Source: Paludibacter sp. 47-17
Lineage (GTDB): Bacteria > Bacteroidota > Bacteroidia > Bacteroidales > Paludibacteraceae
Length of the DNA stretch: 64,000 nucleotides
Direction: 5' to 3'
Assembly (NCBI GenBank): GCA_001898935.1
Contig: MKVT01000009.1
Location: 372,001 to 436,000 of the forward strand
This document shows, in pieces, positions 25,821-36,690 of the stretch (positions are counted from its first letter, which is position 1; every line of letters begins with the position of its first letter). Position numbers and translations under genes: made by a program. Below the pieces are notes generated by a model that made no database searches, was not told where the DNA came from, and saw nothing but the letters and a program-made list of their open reading frames with translations.

Positions 25821-28800
25821 ATGATTAAAGTAACCGGAATAATGACAACCCTACTGTTAGGTTGTTGCTCCATATACATGAATGCCCAGCAGATCGTTAT
25901 TCCACGCATTAGCGGGATGCCCGACAAACCATTGCCCTACCTGATGCGCGACTGGAAAAAAGTGGCTGTCGATTACGATAATTTTGTTTTCAACCCCGCA
26001 CGTACCGGGAATCTGTTACCCCTTACCGGCATCCGGAATGCCGAAGGAATCAATTATCCATCGATTCAACCCATCTGGATGGATACCTATGTCGGACAGA
26101 AAAATCATGGCCAGGTGGCCGAGGCCATTAACATCCTGCCGGCCATTGTTGGCGCCAGCCTGGCAGGGGTGGATAAAACCAATCACTACGGTATTAACTG
26201 GGTACAGAAAATAAAAGAATTCTATAACCTTAAAAACGGACAATTGGTGTATCTGAATAATTACAGTAGCAGCACCGGAAACGACTGGTGGTACGAACTG
26301 ATGCCCAATGTGTTTTTTTATCAGTTAACAGCGCTCTATCCTTCAGCAGATCCTGATTTTGCTGCTCAGATGATTTCGATTGCCGACCGGCAGCTGGATG
26401 TACTTTTCAAACTGGGAGCCGCTATGCAACCCTGGACGGTACCTTCGTTTAATTACAGAGCATTTAATCTTTTAACCGGCTTACCGGTTTCGGGAAGCGT
26501 CCCCGAACCCGAATCGGCTGGCTCGATAGCCTGGCTGCTGTATCAGGCGTATACGCACACCGGAAATATTAAATACCTGAACGGAGCCGAGCTGGCCCTC
26601 GATTTCCTGCAACATTGGACCGGCAATCCGTCGTACGAACTTCAACTACCCTACGGAATTGTTGCCGCCGCACGCATGAACGCTGTCGAAGGCACCAATT
26701 ATGATCTTGACAAGATGCTCAACTGGACTTTCTCGTCGGGAAAAGGAACCCTGCGCAACTGGGGCACCATTGTAGGCAAATGGAACGGTTACGATGTATC
26801 GGGGCTTATCGGCGAAGCCAACGATGGCGGAAACGATTACGCGTTTATTATGAATGGGTTTCAGCATGCTGCAGCACTTGCTCCGGTAGTTAAATACGAT
26901 AAACGCTATGCCGGTGCCATAGCCAAATGGATTTTAAACCTGGCTAATGCCAGTCGCCTTTTTTATGCCAACGGACTCCCCGACGACCATCAACACCCCG
27001 CCGGAAATACCTGGGCAAAACAAAACGATCCGCACTTCTCCATTCCTTTTGAAGCCATGAAGCAGGTACTGAACGGCAAAACGCCCTATGCTACGGGCGA
27101 TGCTGTACGTGGAGGATGGGCCACTACCGATTTATCGATCTACAGCGGATCGAGTGTGGGCTATCTTGCTTCCATAATCAACCCTACCAATGTCGAAGGA
27201 ATTCTTCAGATCGACCTTAACAAAACCGATTTCAGAGGTGAAAATAGCTATCCTGCTTTCTTATATTACAATCCGGAAAACAGCCCGCAGCAAGTCGACT
27301 TCAACCTTCCTGCAGGAACTTACGACCTGTACGACGCCATCACCGAAAGCATACTACACACAAATGTAAGCGGAAAGGTAAACTTCAGTATTCCGTCAAA
27401 ATCGTCGCGTATACTGGTACTTATTCCACCTGCCAAAAGCAAACAAACTACCGGACGTCTTCGCAAAATTTACAATGGCGCCGTTTTCGACTTTCACTAC
27501 CGGTACAATTACACCAATCCCTTACGGATTAAGGCCTTTACTTCCGATCTGACAAGGGTGGCCCCTCCCGGGAAAGTGGTGTTGAATTGTATGGTGGAAA
27601 ACACTACCGAAACAGCCCGGTACAAGTGGTTTGTAAATGGCGCCGCATCGGAAAATTACTCCGGGCCCACCATCCGGTGGGACGCTCCTTCTGCACCGGG
27701 ACGCTATACAATTAAATGTGAAGTTAGGTCGGGATACACCACCATCACAAGCCCCGAAATCGAAATTCTGGTTGCACCGGAAGGCGAAGTAATCCCTGAA
27801 ATCAACAGTCTGACCCTGAGCGGAGATTCTCCTCTGCCCACCGGTAGTCATATCAAAGCCGAAGCAAGCGTCTCTCCGGCGTCTGCCACCGTGGAGTGGT
27901 CGGTGTCGGGAGGCGAGCTCACTGCTTCGCAGGGGCTCAGGCCCGACTGGAAACTTTCTGAAACAGCCGGTTTCTACACACTGAAATTAAAGGTGTCGAA
28001 TCTGTTGGGCAGCGATTCGGTTAGCCGTACCATTCTTGTAAAAGACTTGCAAACCACCAGTTTCAACGGAGAAACGCTGATCTATTATTCCCTGAACGGC
28101 AACACACGTAACGGGGCGAAAGATGCTTTTCATGCCATTTCGCACCATGCTGCCGAAGCATCCGATCAACGCGGGATGGCAGCTCATGCTTATGCATTCG
28201 ATGGGACCGGCTATTTAGTAACTGCCAATGATCCTGCCCTGAACTTCACCGACAAGCTAAGCGTCGCACTATGGATAAGGCCCGATGAGTTGCCCGGCTA
28301 CGAACAATACATCCTATCCCACGGAAGTTATGAAGACCGGTTTAAACTGTCGATCACTCCCGATAATAAAGTAAGATGGACAGTACGGACTTCGGAGGGA
28401 ATAGCCGATGTAGATGATAATATTCCGGTTCAACCGGGTGTTTTTATGCACTATTGCGGGATGTATACAGCTTACTCGCTCGAGTTGTACCGCAACGGGC
28501 AATTGGTTGCCTTTAAACCGCTTAGCGGATCGATAGGGACCACAGCAAAAAACTTAACCCTGGCCCGGAAAGAGGAAACCGAAACAAATTATACCTATAA
28601 AGGGGTGATTGACGAACTAAGAATTTATAATGCGGAACTGCCCCTTAACTATATAGCCCAGGTGCCGGGCTTTTGGGATCTTGCCTCGGGGAACGGTAAT
28701 GTGCCCGCTTTCACACATGCGAAACTGTATCCCAATCCGGCCCGTACAACAGCATATGTCGACATCGCCGGCATTCAACTACTGACGCTGACGGACATCC

Positions 28801-28943
28801 AGGGGAAACCGGTAAATATTACGTATACAAACGATTCACAGGGAGCAACGCTTTATACCGGACAACTCCGGCCAGGCGTATACTTTGTTACGGCCGAAAC
28901 AATCGGCGGATCAAAACACCAATTAAAACTAATCAAGCTCTGA
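25821..28943 (+). CDS. T9SS-secreted multidomain protein: unrecognised enzyme domain + Ig-like + LamG + sorting domain (paralogue B)
   Basis: 1040 residues. Signal peptide (ends YMNAQQ), then about 530 residues homologous to the lipoprotein at 18364-20088 (DWKKVAVDYD, GVDKTNHYGIN, DWWYELMPNVFFY, GTNYDLDKMLNWTF, IVGKWNGYDVSGL, VVKYDKRYAGAIAKWILN). Next come an Ig/PKD-like region (about 570-740) and a LamG domain (about 745-935: YAFDGTGYLVTANDPALNFT, LSVALWIRPDE, GVIDELRIYNAELPL). It ends in a type IX secretion sorting domain (LYPNPARTTAYVDI ... LRPGVYFVTAE, last about 75 residues). It is therefore exported by T9SS and attached to the surface or released, unlike its lipoprotein paralogue. Its last 15 bases overlap the convergent OstA-like gene. 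Catalytic activity is inferred, not shown. Confidence 0.78.
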   Translation: MIKVTGIMTTLLLGCCSIYMNAQQIVIPRISGMPDKPLPYLMRDWKKVAVDYDNFVFNPARTGNLLPLTGIRNAEGINYPSIQPIWMDTYVGQKNHGQVAEAINILPAIVGASLAGVDKTNHYGINWVQKIKEFYNLKNGQLVYLNNYSSSTGNDWWYELMPNVFFYQLTALYPSADPDFAAQMISIADRQLDVLFKLGAAMQPWTVPSFNYRAFNLLTGLPVSGSVPEPESAGSIAWLLYQAYTHTGNIKYLNGAELALDFLQHWTGNPSYELQLPYGIVAAARMNAVEGTNYDLDKMLNWTFSSGKGTLRNWGTIVGKWNGYDVSGLIGEANDGGNDYAFIMNGFQHAAALAPVVKYDKRYAGAIAKWILNLANASRLFYANGLPDDHQHPAGNTWAKQNDPHFSIPFEAMKQVLNGKTPYATGDAVRGGWATTDLSIYSGSSVGYLASIINPTNVEGILQIDLNKTDFRGENSYPAFLYYNPENSPQQVDFNLPAGTYDLYDAITESILHTNVSGKVNFSIPSKSSRILVLIPPAKSKQTTGRLRKIYNGAVFDFHYRYNYTNPLRIKAFTSDLTRVAPPGKVVLNCMVENTTETARYKWFVNGAASENYSGPTIRWDAPSAPGRYTIKCEVRSGYTTITSPEIEILVAPEGEVIPEINSLTLSGDSPLPTGSHIKAEASVSPASATVEWSVSGGELTASQGLRPDWKLSETAGFYTLKLKVSNLLGSDSVSRTILVKDLQTTSFNGETLIYYSLNGNTRNGAKDAFHAISHHAAEASDQRGMAAHAYAFDGTGYLVTANDPALNFTDKLSVALWIRPDELPGYEQYILSHGSYEDRFKLSITPDNKVRWTVRTSEGIADVDDNIPVQPGVFMHYCGMYTAYSLELYRNGQLVAFKPLSGSIGTTAKNLTLARKEETETNYTYKGVIDELRIYNAELPLNYIAQVPGFWDLASGNGNVPAFTHAKLYPNPARTTAYVDIAGIQLLTLTDIQGKPVNITYTNDSQGATLYTGQLRPGVYFVTAETIGGSKHQLKLIKL

Positions 28944-30722
28944 TGAGGGCGTCTCCATCGCTTCGCCAGTTGTGTTCCCGTCCGTTTTTTCGAGAGGCTC
29001 TTCCTTGTTGGGAGGCGGCGTCCGGAAAGCAATTTTCGGGCGTTCTCCTGCAGGGAAGCGGTAAAAAACTTCTTCTTTCGACATAGGCCGGCGGTTTTCG
29101 GCCCAAAAAAACTGTTCCAGGCGGGTTTTCTCCTCGGTTACGATATGCAGCGGATAGAACACCCCCGACGAGGCACTGGTGAGCACTACCCGATCGATTT
29201 TCTTATCTTTGAAATGGATCACCACCTTACTGCTTTCCGTTTTATTGGCTCCCAACAGTAAACTATCATTTTCTTCCCGGGCATAATATACCGTTTCGGC
29301 ATTGCCGTTGACTTCCACCAGCCGGATGTGCCCGCTATCCACATAGGCAATGATTTCCTTTCCTACCATCTGATTAAAGTGAACGGAGTCGACCATCTCG
29401 ACTACCATTGAATTTTCTTCCAGATGTACCTTGTTTACTTTTTTGTTGGCCGTATACACCCTCACCTCGTCGGCCGATAGTTGCTGATTTTCCTGCCACA
29501 AAACCGGATCGCGGTATAAGGTTAGTACCGAATCGCGCCCGTCGTAGAACAGCGAATCGGACAGGCCCTGAATATCGTCGCGGTAAAAACGGACATTAAA
29601 CCAGGCTTTGGCGTGATTATAAAGCGTATCCTGCTTGTAGGTCTGAAGCGTATCGGCATGGATATACATTGGTTTTGCAATGTCGGACCAATCGACCAGC
29701 AAAGCCGAATCGGTAGCGATACCCAGTTCGGTTTCTTCTTTGTAGTACACATAATTTCCATACAAGGTCGACTTCTGTACCGTATCGTTCATGACCACTT
29801 TCCCAAACGACTCTCCATATCCAAGTCTCTTATCGTAGAAAATAGTATCGGCTACCAGTTCCTTTCCTTCCTTGTTGATCACCTTCGAACGGTTGAGCAG
29901 CATCGAACGTTCGGTATCGGTATTGTACCAGCCCTTATCGGTAAAAATTTCGGTATCGTTCTTATATACAATATGCGTGGTGCCCACCATATTCGAAACA
30001 TGCGTCCGGGTATTGTATTCCAGGGTATCCGAAGTCATGGTGAAATTTTCGTTCACCAGCTTTACCTCTTTGCTGAAAAGCGCGTCGTCGGTCGATGTGG
30101 AGTACTGTCCCCATACCGAAGTAAGGGTGTTTTCGGGATCCACGATCTTTCCTCCCGTAAAATAATACGCCAGCTGACTGATGCGGTCGTAGTTCAGGCT
30201 ATCGGTCGTTAATACCGTTTTACGGTTCTCGAGACGAACGTTACCACGCAACCGGGCCAGTTTTGTATTCCCGTCGTAATACAGTTTATCGCCATAGGCA
30301 AAAAGCGTATCACCCTGATTGATGACAATACGGCTGAAGGCAACAAACGAATTGGAAACCATAAACACATGGGCACTATCGCAGGTCATGGTGGCATTAT
30401 CGTGACGGAAACGCACGTTTCCGCTGGCCAGCTGAAGGTCGGGACGCATAAGTTGGTCGACACTCAACAGATCGGCATTCTCCATAACAATAATACGGGC
30501 GTTGGGTTGCTCGTAAGGAGTGCGGATAGGGGCGACAGGAGCCGGCACCGGAATAGGCTTCGGAGTAACACGCTCGCGGCGCGATGGCTTCCCGGCCGGT
30601 TGCTGACTTTCCAGTACTTCTTTTCTCAGCTGCTTATGACGAATCTGGCCCGGCAATTCGGGTAAAGCTACAAAAACGAGCAGCCCGATAAGTACTGCTT
30701 TCAGCATGTTAGTTATCGTCAT
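28929..30722 (-). CDS. OstA-like protein (LptA/LptD N-terminal domain)
   Basis: A 597-residue protein with an N-terminal signal or anchor (MLKAVLIGLLVFVALPELPG) and then long stretches of OstA-type beta-jelly-roll repeats (LASGNVRFRHDNATMTCDSA, YYDGNTKLARLRGNVRLENR). Such domains form the lipid slide that carries lipopolysaccharide across the periplasm in LptA and LptD. The Pro/Lys-rich linker (residues 40-70) and the acidic Pro-rich tail are probably disordered. It is the last gene of a minus-strand run of envelope biogenesis genes, 13 bases after the SurA-like gene. The name lptD would be wrong, as no barrel is present. Confidence 0.85.
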   Translation of the reverse strand: MTITNMLKAVLIGLLVFVALPELPGQIRHKQLRKEVLESQQPAGKPSRRERVTPKPIPVPAPVAPIRTPYEQPNARIIVMENADLLSVDQLMRPDLQLASGNVRFRHDNATMTCDSAHVFMVSNSFVAFSRIVINQGDTLFAYGDKLYYDGNTKLARLRGNVRLENRKTVLTTDSLNYDRISQLAYYFTGGKIVDPENTLTSVWGQYSTSTDDALFSKEVKLVNENFTMTSDTLEYNTRTHVSNMVGTTHIVYKNDTEIFTDKGWYNTDTERSMLLNRSKVINKEGKELVADTIFYDKRLGYGESFGKVVMNDTVQKSTLYGNYVYYKEETELGIATDSALLVDWSDIAKPMYIHADTLQTYKQDTLYNHAKAWFNVRFYRDDIQGLSDSLFYDGRDSVLTLYRDPVLWQENQQLSADEVRVYTANKKVNKVHLEENSMVVEMVDSVHFNQMVGKEIIAYVDSGHIRLVEVNGNAETVYYAREENDSLLLGANKTESSKVVIHFKDKKIDRVVLTSASSGVFYPLHIVTEEKTRLEQFFWAENRRPMSKEEVFYRFPAGERPKIAFRTPPPNKEEPLEKTDGNTTGEAMETPSSELD

Positions 30723-30735
30723 CCGGATTGTATGA

Positions 30736-32112
30736 TTATTTTATCCAGCCCGGGAACTCGAATTCACAGTTTTGCCAGGCAGGATCGATACTGATATACG
30801 TTTCCTTCTGCTTTTTAGCAATCCAGTTTTTCAGGAATTCGGCTTTCTGGGTTTCTTCGTAAAAATTCTTCAGCAATTGATAATCGTCGGTCAGATTGGC
30901 CTTGTGTGTCTCTACCTTCGACTTCAGCTTGACCAGTGCAACGACTTCTTTATTCGACTGCGGATCGATCATCTGAAAAGGTTGGGAGAGCTCTCCTACC
31001 TGCATCGAATACACCACCTTTGCAATTTCCTGGGGCAGATCCTTGTACTCAAATTTTGAAGTCCCGGTATTCGGGTTCAACATCAGACCGGCGTTCATGG
31101 CCGTATTCTTATCTTGCGAAAAGTACATCACCCCCTGTTCGAAAGTCATCTTTTCATTTCTGATCTGGCCGGCAATCGAATCGAGCCGTTTGATGGCTTT
31201 GTCGGTGTCGGCCAGCGAAGCCTTGGGCCGCAGGAGGATATGCCGGCAATTGATACGGTCGCCCCTTTTTTCGATTAACTGAATAATGTGAAACCCATAT
31301 TCCGACTCAACGATTCGCGAAACACGCTTCGGATCGGAGAGATTAAACGCCACATTGGCAAATTCGGGAACAAAAGCTCCCTTACCGCGAAATCCCAGTT
31401 CGCCGCCGCGTTTTGCACTTTCGGTATCCTCCGAATACAACCGGGCGAGGATCGAAAAATCGGTCGTCCCATTGTGTACCCGTTCGGTGAACGAGCGCAA
31501 CCGTTCCTTAACAGCTTCAATTTCTTCCTCGGGAACAGGCGGCTGGAAACTGATAATCTGAAGCTCGACCTGAGCCGGAACCGTTGGAACACTATCTTCG
31601 GGCAACGAACGATAAAAACGCCGCACGTCGGCCGGAGTCGATTTGATATGCTCCACCAGTTTCTGCTGCATTTGCTGAATAATCTGGTTATTACGAAGCA
31701 TTTCACGCGTTTCTTCCCTGATAGCGACTATGTTCTTGCCAAAGTACTCCTCCATCTTCTCCCGCGAACCTATATTGGTAAGAAAATAGTTCATCTGCAA
31801 TTCGACATTGGTCATCACCATCGTTTCGTTGGGCTGAATACTGTCGAGTTGAGCCTGGTGCAGGTAGAGCTTCTGAATGGCAATACGCTCGGGAATCACA
31901 CAGTACGGATCGCCTGCTATCGGAGTTCCTTCGTACTGCGCCCTCAGTCGCTGCTGTTCCACTTCCGAACGCAAAATTGCCTCGTCGCCAACAATCCATA
32001 CCACCTCGTCGATGATTGCTTTCGACTGAGCCTGTAACGAGGTAACCGAAAAAAGGCCGAGCACGAATATCCAGTTAAAATACCGCATGTAGCTTGTTTT
32101 AATTTTGTTCAT
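30736..32112 (-). CDS. SurA-like periplasmic peptidylprolyl isomerase
   Basis: A 458-residue secreted chaperone: signal peptide ending TSLQAQS, SurA N-terminal region (IDEVVWIVGDEAILRSEVEQQ) and two parvulin (rotamase) domains, the first with ARLYSEDTESAKRGGELGFRGKGAFVPEFANVAF. It helps outer-membrane proteins fold. The start at 32112 overlaps the upstream lipoprotein gene by 14 bases; an in-frame ATG at 32088 also gives a good signal peptide and cannot be excluded. Confidence 0.88.
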   Translation of the reverse strand: MNKIKTSYMRYFNWIFVLGLFSVTSLQAQSKAIIDEVVWIVGDEAILRSEVEQQRLRAQYEGTPIAGDPYCVIPERIAIQKLYLHQAQLDSIQPNETMVMTNVELQMNYFLTNIGSREKMEEYFGKNIVAIREETREMLRNNQIIQQMQQKLVEHIKSTPADVRRFYRSLPEDSVPTVPAQVELQIISFQPPVPEEEIEAVKERLRSFTERVHNGTTDFSILARLYSEDTESAKRGGELGFRGKGAFVPEFANVAFNLSDPKRVSRIVESEYGFHIIQLIEKRGDRINCRHILLRPKASLADTDKAIKRLDSIAGQIRNEKMTFEQGVMYFSQDKNTAMNAGLMLNPNTGTSKFEYKDLPQEIAKVVYSMQVGELSQPFQMIDPQSNKEVVALVKLKSKVETHKANLTDDYQLLKNFYEETQKAEFLKNWIAKKQKETYISIDPAWQNCEFEFPGWIK

Positions 32113-32944
32113 TGAAAAAAGTTATGGTACCGTTGTTCACGGCGTCGTTGTAAAGTTCTTTTTCGAAACCCGAAACAAATTCCGATTTCAATTTATTGAG
32201 AATAATTTCGGAAATACGTGGCTGAGCTATTTCGAAAGGTTCGGTTTCACCCGGTTTGCGCACCTCCTGAATATTCAGCATATAATGGCGCGACGAATCG
32301 CTCAGTTCGATAAAACGAACACCCTGAAGTTCATGCGGTTGAACAGGCATCTTTTTCTGAAGTTCGTTGTACGACATCCAACGGTCGAAAAAATAGGTAT
32401 AGCTCAACGCATTCTTCATGCTGTATTTTTCGATGTTTTCAACTGCCTTCGCGTTTCCCGACCTAACCCACGACCGTACGTTATTTAAATCGGGCGCTCC
32501 TACCGGAACCACCAGTAACAAGCCTTTGAGGTAAGGCTCCCGCAACACGAACTGATCGCTGTATTGTTCGTAAAAAGCACGCACTTCATCTTCGGAAACC
32601 TCCTTGGGCAAGCGCTGCTGGATCAGCTTTTGCTGGTACTGGTGAATAGTAAGCGATTTGCGGTAATCCTCGAGTAAAGCATCGATGGCAGCTTTATCAT
32701 CCACATTTCGTTTAGCATTTTCGTAGAGCAGGACATCGGTTGCCCACTTCCGGATGTAAGCATCGGCAATCTGGGCACTATCCGACTCCGACACATTCGG
32801 AGGAATGATGGCGTCGACCTGGTCGCGATAAAGAAACTTTCCCTCGACCTCGAGCAAAGCTTCCCGTTCGTCGTCTTTTACAGCCTGGGTACACGACAAA
32901 ACGACCAGGCTTGTAACCACCAGCACTACTACTTTTCTGAACAT
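32099..32944 (-). CDS. PpiC-like lipoprotein, SurA-related chaperone
   Basis: A 281-residue lipoprotein (lipobox VLSC, Cys18). The helical SurA-like N-terminal domain (DQVDAIIPPNVSESDSAQIADAY) and long paired helices are clear, but I see no full parvulin active site, so it may be a chaperone without isomerase activity. It lies between two parvulin genes on the same strand and overlaps the next by 14 bases. Confidence 0.75.
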   Translation of the reverse strand: MFRKVVVLVVTSLVVLSCTQAVKDDEREALLEVEGKFLYRDQVDAIIPPNVSESDSAQIADAYIRKWATDVLLYENAKRNVDDKAAIDALLEDYRKSLTIHQYQQKLIQQRLPKEVSEDEVRAFYEQYSDQFVLREPYLKGLLLVVPVGAPDLNNVRSWVRSGNAKAVENIEKYSMKNALSYTYFFDRWMSYNELQKKMPVQPHELQGVRFIELSDSSRHYMLNIQEVRKPGETEPFEIAQPRISEIILNKLKSEFVSGFEKELYNDAVNNGTITFFNEQN

Positions 32945-32962
32945 TTACTCCTTTCGCGACTG

Positions 32963-34906
32963 TTAGTTTTTACGCACAGTCGACAATACCTTTTGATTTA
33001 CTTTAACCGGATATTTCGTACGTAAGGTTGCAATCCATTCTTTTTCAAGAAACTCCTGGTAATCGGCAGTCACCAGACCGCGTACATCGCTGTATTCCTC
33101 CGGCATGGTGTTCAGCAATTTCCCGGGAACAGCAACAAACGGATAGGCAGCATCGGTTTCGGGCTGGCTTCCCGACTTAAATACCTGAAAATCGACCTGC
33201 TTATTGTCGCCCTGCACATACAATCCTTTTTCAATTTTAATATTCACGACACTGTCGTTGAGCTGACGTAAGTACTTATCAATCGAATCGGAAGGTTGGG
33301 ATGCTACGATTTTCATCGCTTTATCGAGCACTTCGGCAGTTTTACACTGCAGAACCCTGCCTTTGAAATGTGGCTTTTCCCATTTATAATTCTCTTTATT
33401 CTTGCGGAAGAACAACGCCAATCCGGCTGTATCCTTCGAAGCTTTCTCCCACACTTCGTTGTTGCTTACTTCAAACAGCAGAATACCGTCGTGATACTCC
33501 TGCATCAGCAACCTGAAATCGGTGTGTTTGCTTTCGAGACGGGTGTTTTCGTAATCAAGCAATTGCTGGTTGATAAACTCGTCGAACTTGGTACGGATAA
33601 TCTCACCGGCATCGGTTTTACCGTTGGTGGATGAATTTTTGACCAGATAACCGAAAAAATCGGACTGTGTAACCGTAGTACCTGCAAATTTCAGCATGGG
33701 CTTGTTCAATTCCTGAGCCTTGGCCTTGAAAGCCGAATCGGCCAGCACATTGCCTTCCAGTGCTGCTATAAAACCTCCCAGGATATCGCCCTTCTGTACT
33801 TTCAGTTTGTATTCCTTTTTCAGTTTGTTGACAAACGCAAGCTGACCCAGCTGCGCTCTCTCATCCCGTTTTACCTGACGCTCGATTTCGGCTTTCTTTT
33901 CATCGAAAGAGGGCAAGCCCTTCTGATCGATCAACTTGATAATGTGCCAGCCATAAGGCGACTGCACAGGCTCGCTTACTTCTCCTTTTTCCTTCAATGC
34001 AAATGCTGCTTTCTCGAACTCCTGTACCATACGACCCACTCCGAACCAGGGAAGTTCCCCCTTACGTGCCGCCGATCCGCGGTCCTCGGAATTAGCCTCG
34101 GCTACCTCGCCGAAATCGGCTCCCGATTTGATAACCTGATACAACGAATCGATCGAAGCCTTGGCCCGTGCATTACCGGCTTCATCGCCCTGCGAAGTAA
34201 ACTTCATAATATGCGAAACCAGAATTTCGCCGCGCGAGAAACGACGATCGTGAACCTTGATAATATGGTATCCGAAGCTGGTCCGAACCGGCTTCGATAT
34301 GGCTCCCACGGGAGTGGAATAGGCCACTACTTCAAACGGATAAACGGTGCGGAAACCTGTTATCCAGCCGATGTAGCCGGCATTATCGGTTACCGACTGA
34401 TCTTCGGAAGTTTCCTTTGCCACCTGGGCAAAATCTTCGCTTTTTACCCTTGCTGCAACCTCGTTCACTTTATTCCAGGCTTTCAGCGTATCGTCGGGAG
34501 TGGCATCGGGCGCAATACGAATTAAAATATGACTTACTTCCACGTCTTCTTTCAGCCGCTCGTACGCTTCGCGGATGACCGACTCTTCAACTTTTGCATC
34601 GGTAAGATACGGACGGGTCAGCTGATTGCGGTAACCATTCAGCTCATTGATAAAGGCTTTGGTAGTGTCCAATCCCTGTGTCTTTGCTTCCTCAACTTTC
34701 AGTTTAAAGTTGATAAACAGTTCTACATACTCTTCCAGAGTTTTTTTGTCGAGCGAATTGTTCGAATTATTCTTGTTATAAATATATTCGAACTCCGATT
34801 TATGTACCGGCTTTTCATTGATGTGCATCAATACGGGATCCTTTCCCTTTGCCATGAGCGACGCCGACAAAACAAGCAGTGGTAAAAGTTTCGAAATTGT
34901 TTTCAT
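32963..34906 (-). CDS. PpiC-type peptidylprolyl isomerase with two parvulin domains
   Basis: A 647-residue secreted protein: signal peptide (KLLPLLVLSASLMAKG), an N-terminal helical chaperone region, and two successive rotamase domains, each with the typical order HI..G...A.....SED.....GG.......V..YPF..........P V.T.FGYHII (EVSHILIRIAP near 120, SFGYHIIKVHD near 205, then a second repeat ending SPYGWHIIKLID near 325). The C-terminal 300 residues are a less conserved helical region. It is the first gene of the envelope chaperone run and acts in the periplasm on outer-membrane proteins. Confidence 0.9.
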   Translation of the reverse strand: MKTISKLLPLLVLSASLMAKGKDPVLMHINEKPVHKSEFEYIYNKNNSNNSLDKKTLEEYVELFINFKLKVEEAKTQGLDTTKAFINELNGYRNQLTRPYLTDAKVEESVIREAYERLKEDVEVSHILIRIAPDATPDDTLKAWNKVNEVAARVKSEDFAQVAKETSEDQSVTDNAGYIGWITGFRTVYPFEVVAYSTPVGAISKPVRTSFGYHIIKVHDRRFSRGEILVSHIMKFTSQGDEAGNARAKASIDSLYQVIKSGADFGEVAEANSEDRGSAARKGELPWFGVGRMVQEFEKAAFALKEKGEVSEPVQSPYGWHIIKLIDQKGLPSFDEKKAEIERQVKRDERAQLGQLAFVNKLKKEYKLKVQKGDILGGFIAALEGNVLADSAFKAKAQELNKPMLKFAGTTVTQSDFFGYLVKNSSTNGKTDAGEIIRTKFDEFINQQLLDYENTRLESKHTDFRLLMQEYHDGILLFEVSNNEVWEKASKDTAGLALFFRKNKENYKWEKPHFKGRVLQCKTAEVLDKAMKIVASQPSDSIDKYLRQLNDSVVNIKIEKGLYVQGDNKQVDFQVFKSGSQPETDAAYPFVAVPGKLLNTMPEEYSDVRGLVTADYQEFLEKEWIATLRTKYPVKVNQKVLSTVRKN

Positions 34907-34991
34907 ACGATATTCAATTTAATTGCGAAATAAGCACATTAACGGTTACGAATTCATTCTGTTGTATAAAGATTAATCTTTTTAAGCTTTT

Positions 34992-36473
<1,482 letters not shown>

Positions 36474-36491
36474 TTAATTTTTTATTGCGTG

Positions 36492-36499
36492 CAAATGTA
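36492..36499 (-). promoter_or_regulatory. -7 element of guaB
   Basis: On the minus strand this reads TACATTTG, a full match to TAnnTTTG, 24 bases before the guaB ATG (36467). The whole gap between spoT and guaB (36468-36690) shows no other convincing gene; a 62-codon minus-strand frame there starts upstream of the promoter and looks fortuitous. Confidence 0.5.
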
Positions 36500-36690
36500 C
36501 GCATTTTTTGTGAGTTGATAAAACTTCGTACGCAAAAAGAAAAGAGTGCGGTAACCGCTACATCCTGTTGGAAAAACGGAAAAACGACGGGGCCATCAGG
36601 GTCCGGTAAACCTCGTTGCACCCCGGTTGCTCCCGGCAATTCACCTGCGGCCGACTCAACCCTAAGCGGGGGGACGAAGCATCAGCCTGT

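Larger units (their letters stand above)
11754..28943. other. polysaccharide utilisation locus (HTCS, GH130, MFS, SusCD, LamG proteins, two unrecognised enzymes)
   Basis: Divergent HTCS plus seven same-strand genes with gaps of 2-75 bases form one locus. It holds a SusC/SusD pair, a surface lipoprotein, a mannoside phosphorylase, an inner-membrane transporter and two paralogous putative surface enzymes. Glycan target is unknown. GH130 points to a beta-mannosidic linkage, and the neighbouring uronate operon makes a mannose- and uronate-containing polymer an attractive but unproven guess. Confidence 0.85.

Noticed and set aside
28929-30722. OstA-like gene as lptD
   Set aside because: It contains only OstA-type jelly-roll repeats and lacks the large C-terminal beta-barrel of LptD.
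34961-34991. AT-rich palindrome (AAAGATTAATCTTT) after guaB as a terminator
   Set aside because: Stem is almost all A-T and would be weak; a T run is present but the evidence is not enough to call it.
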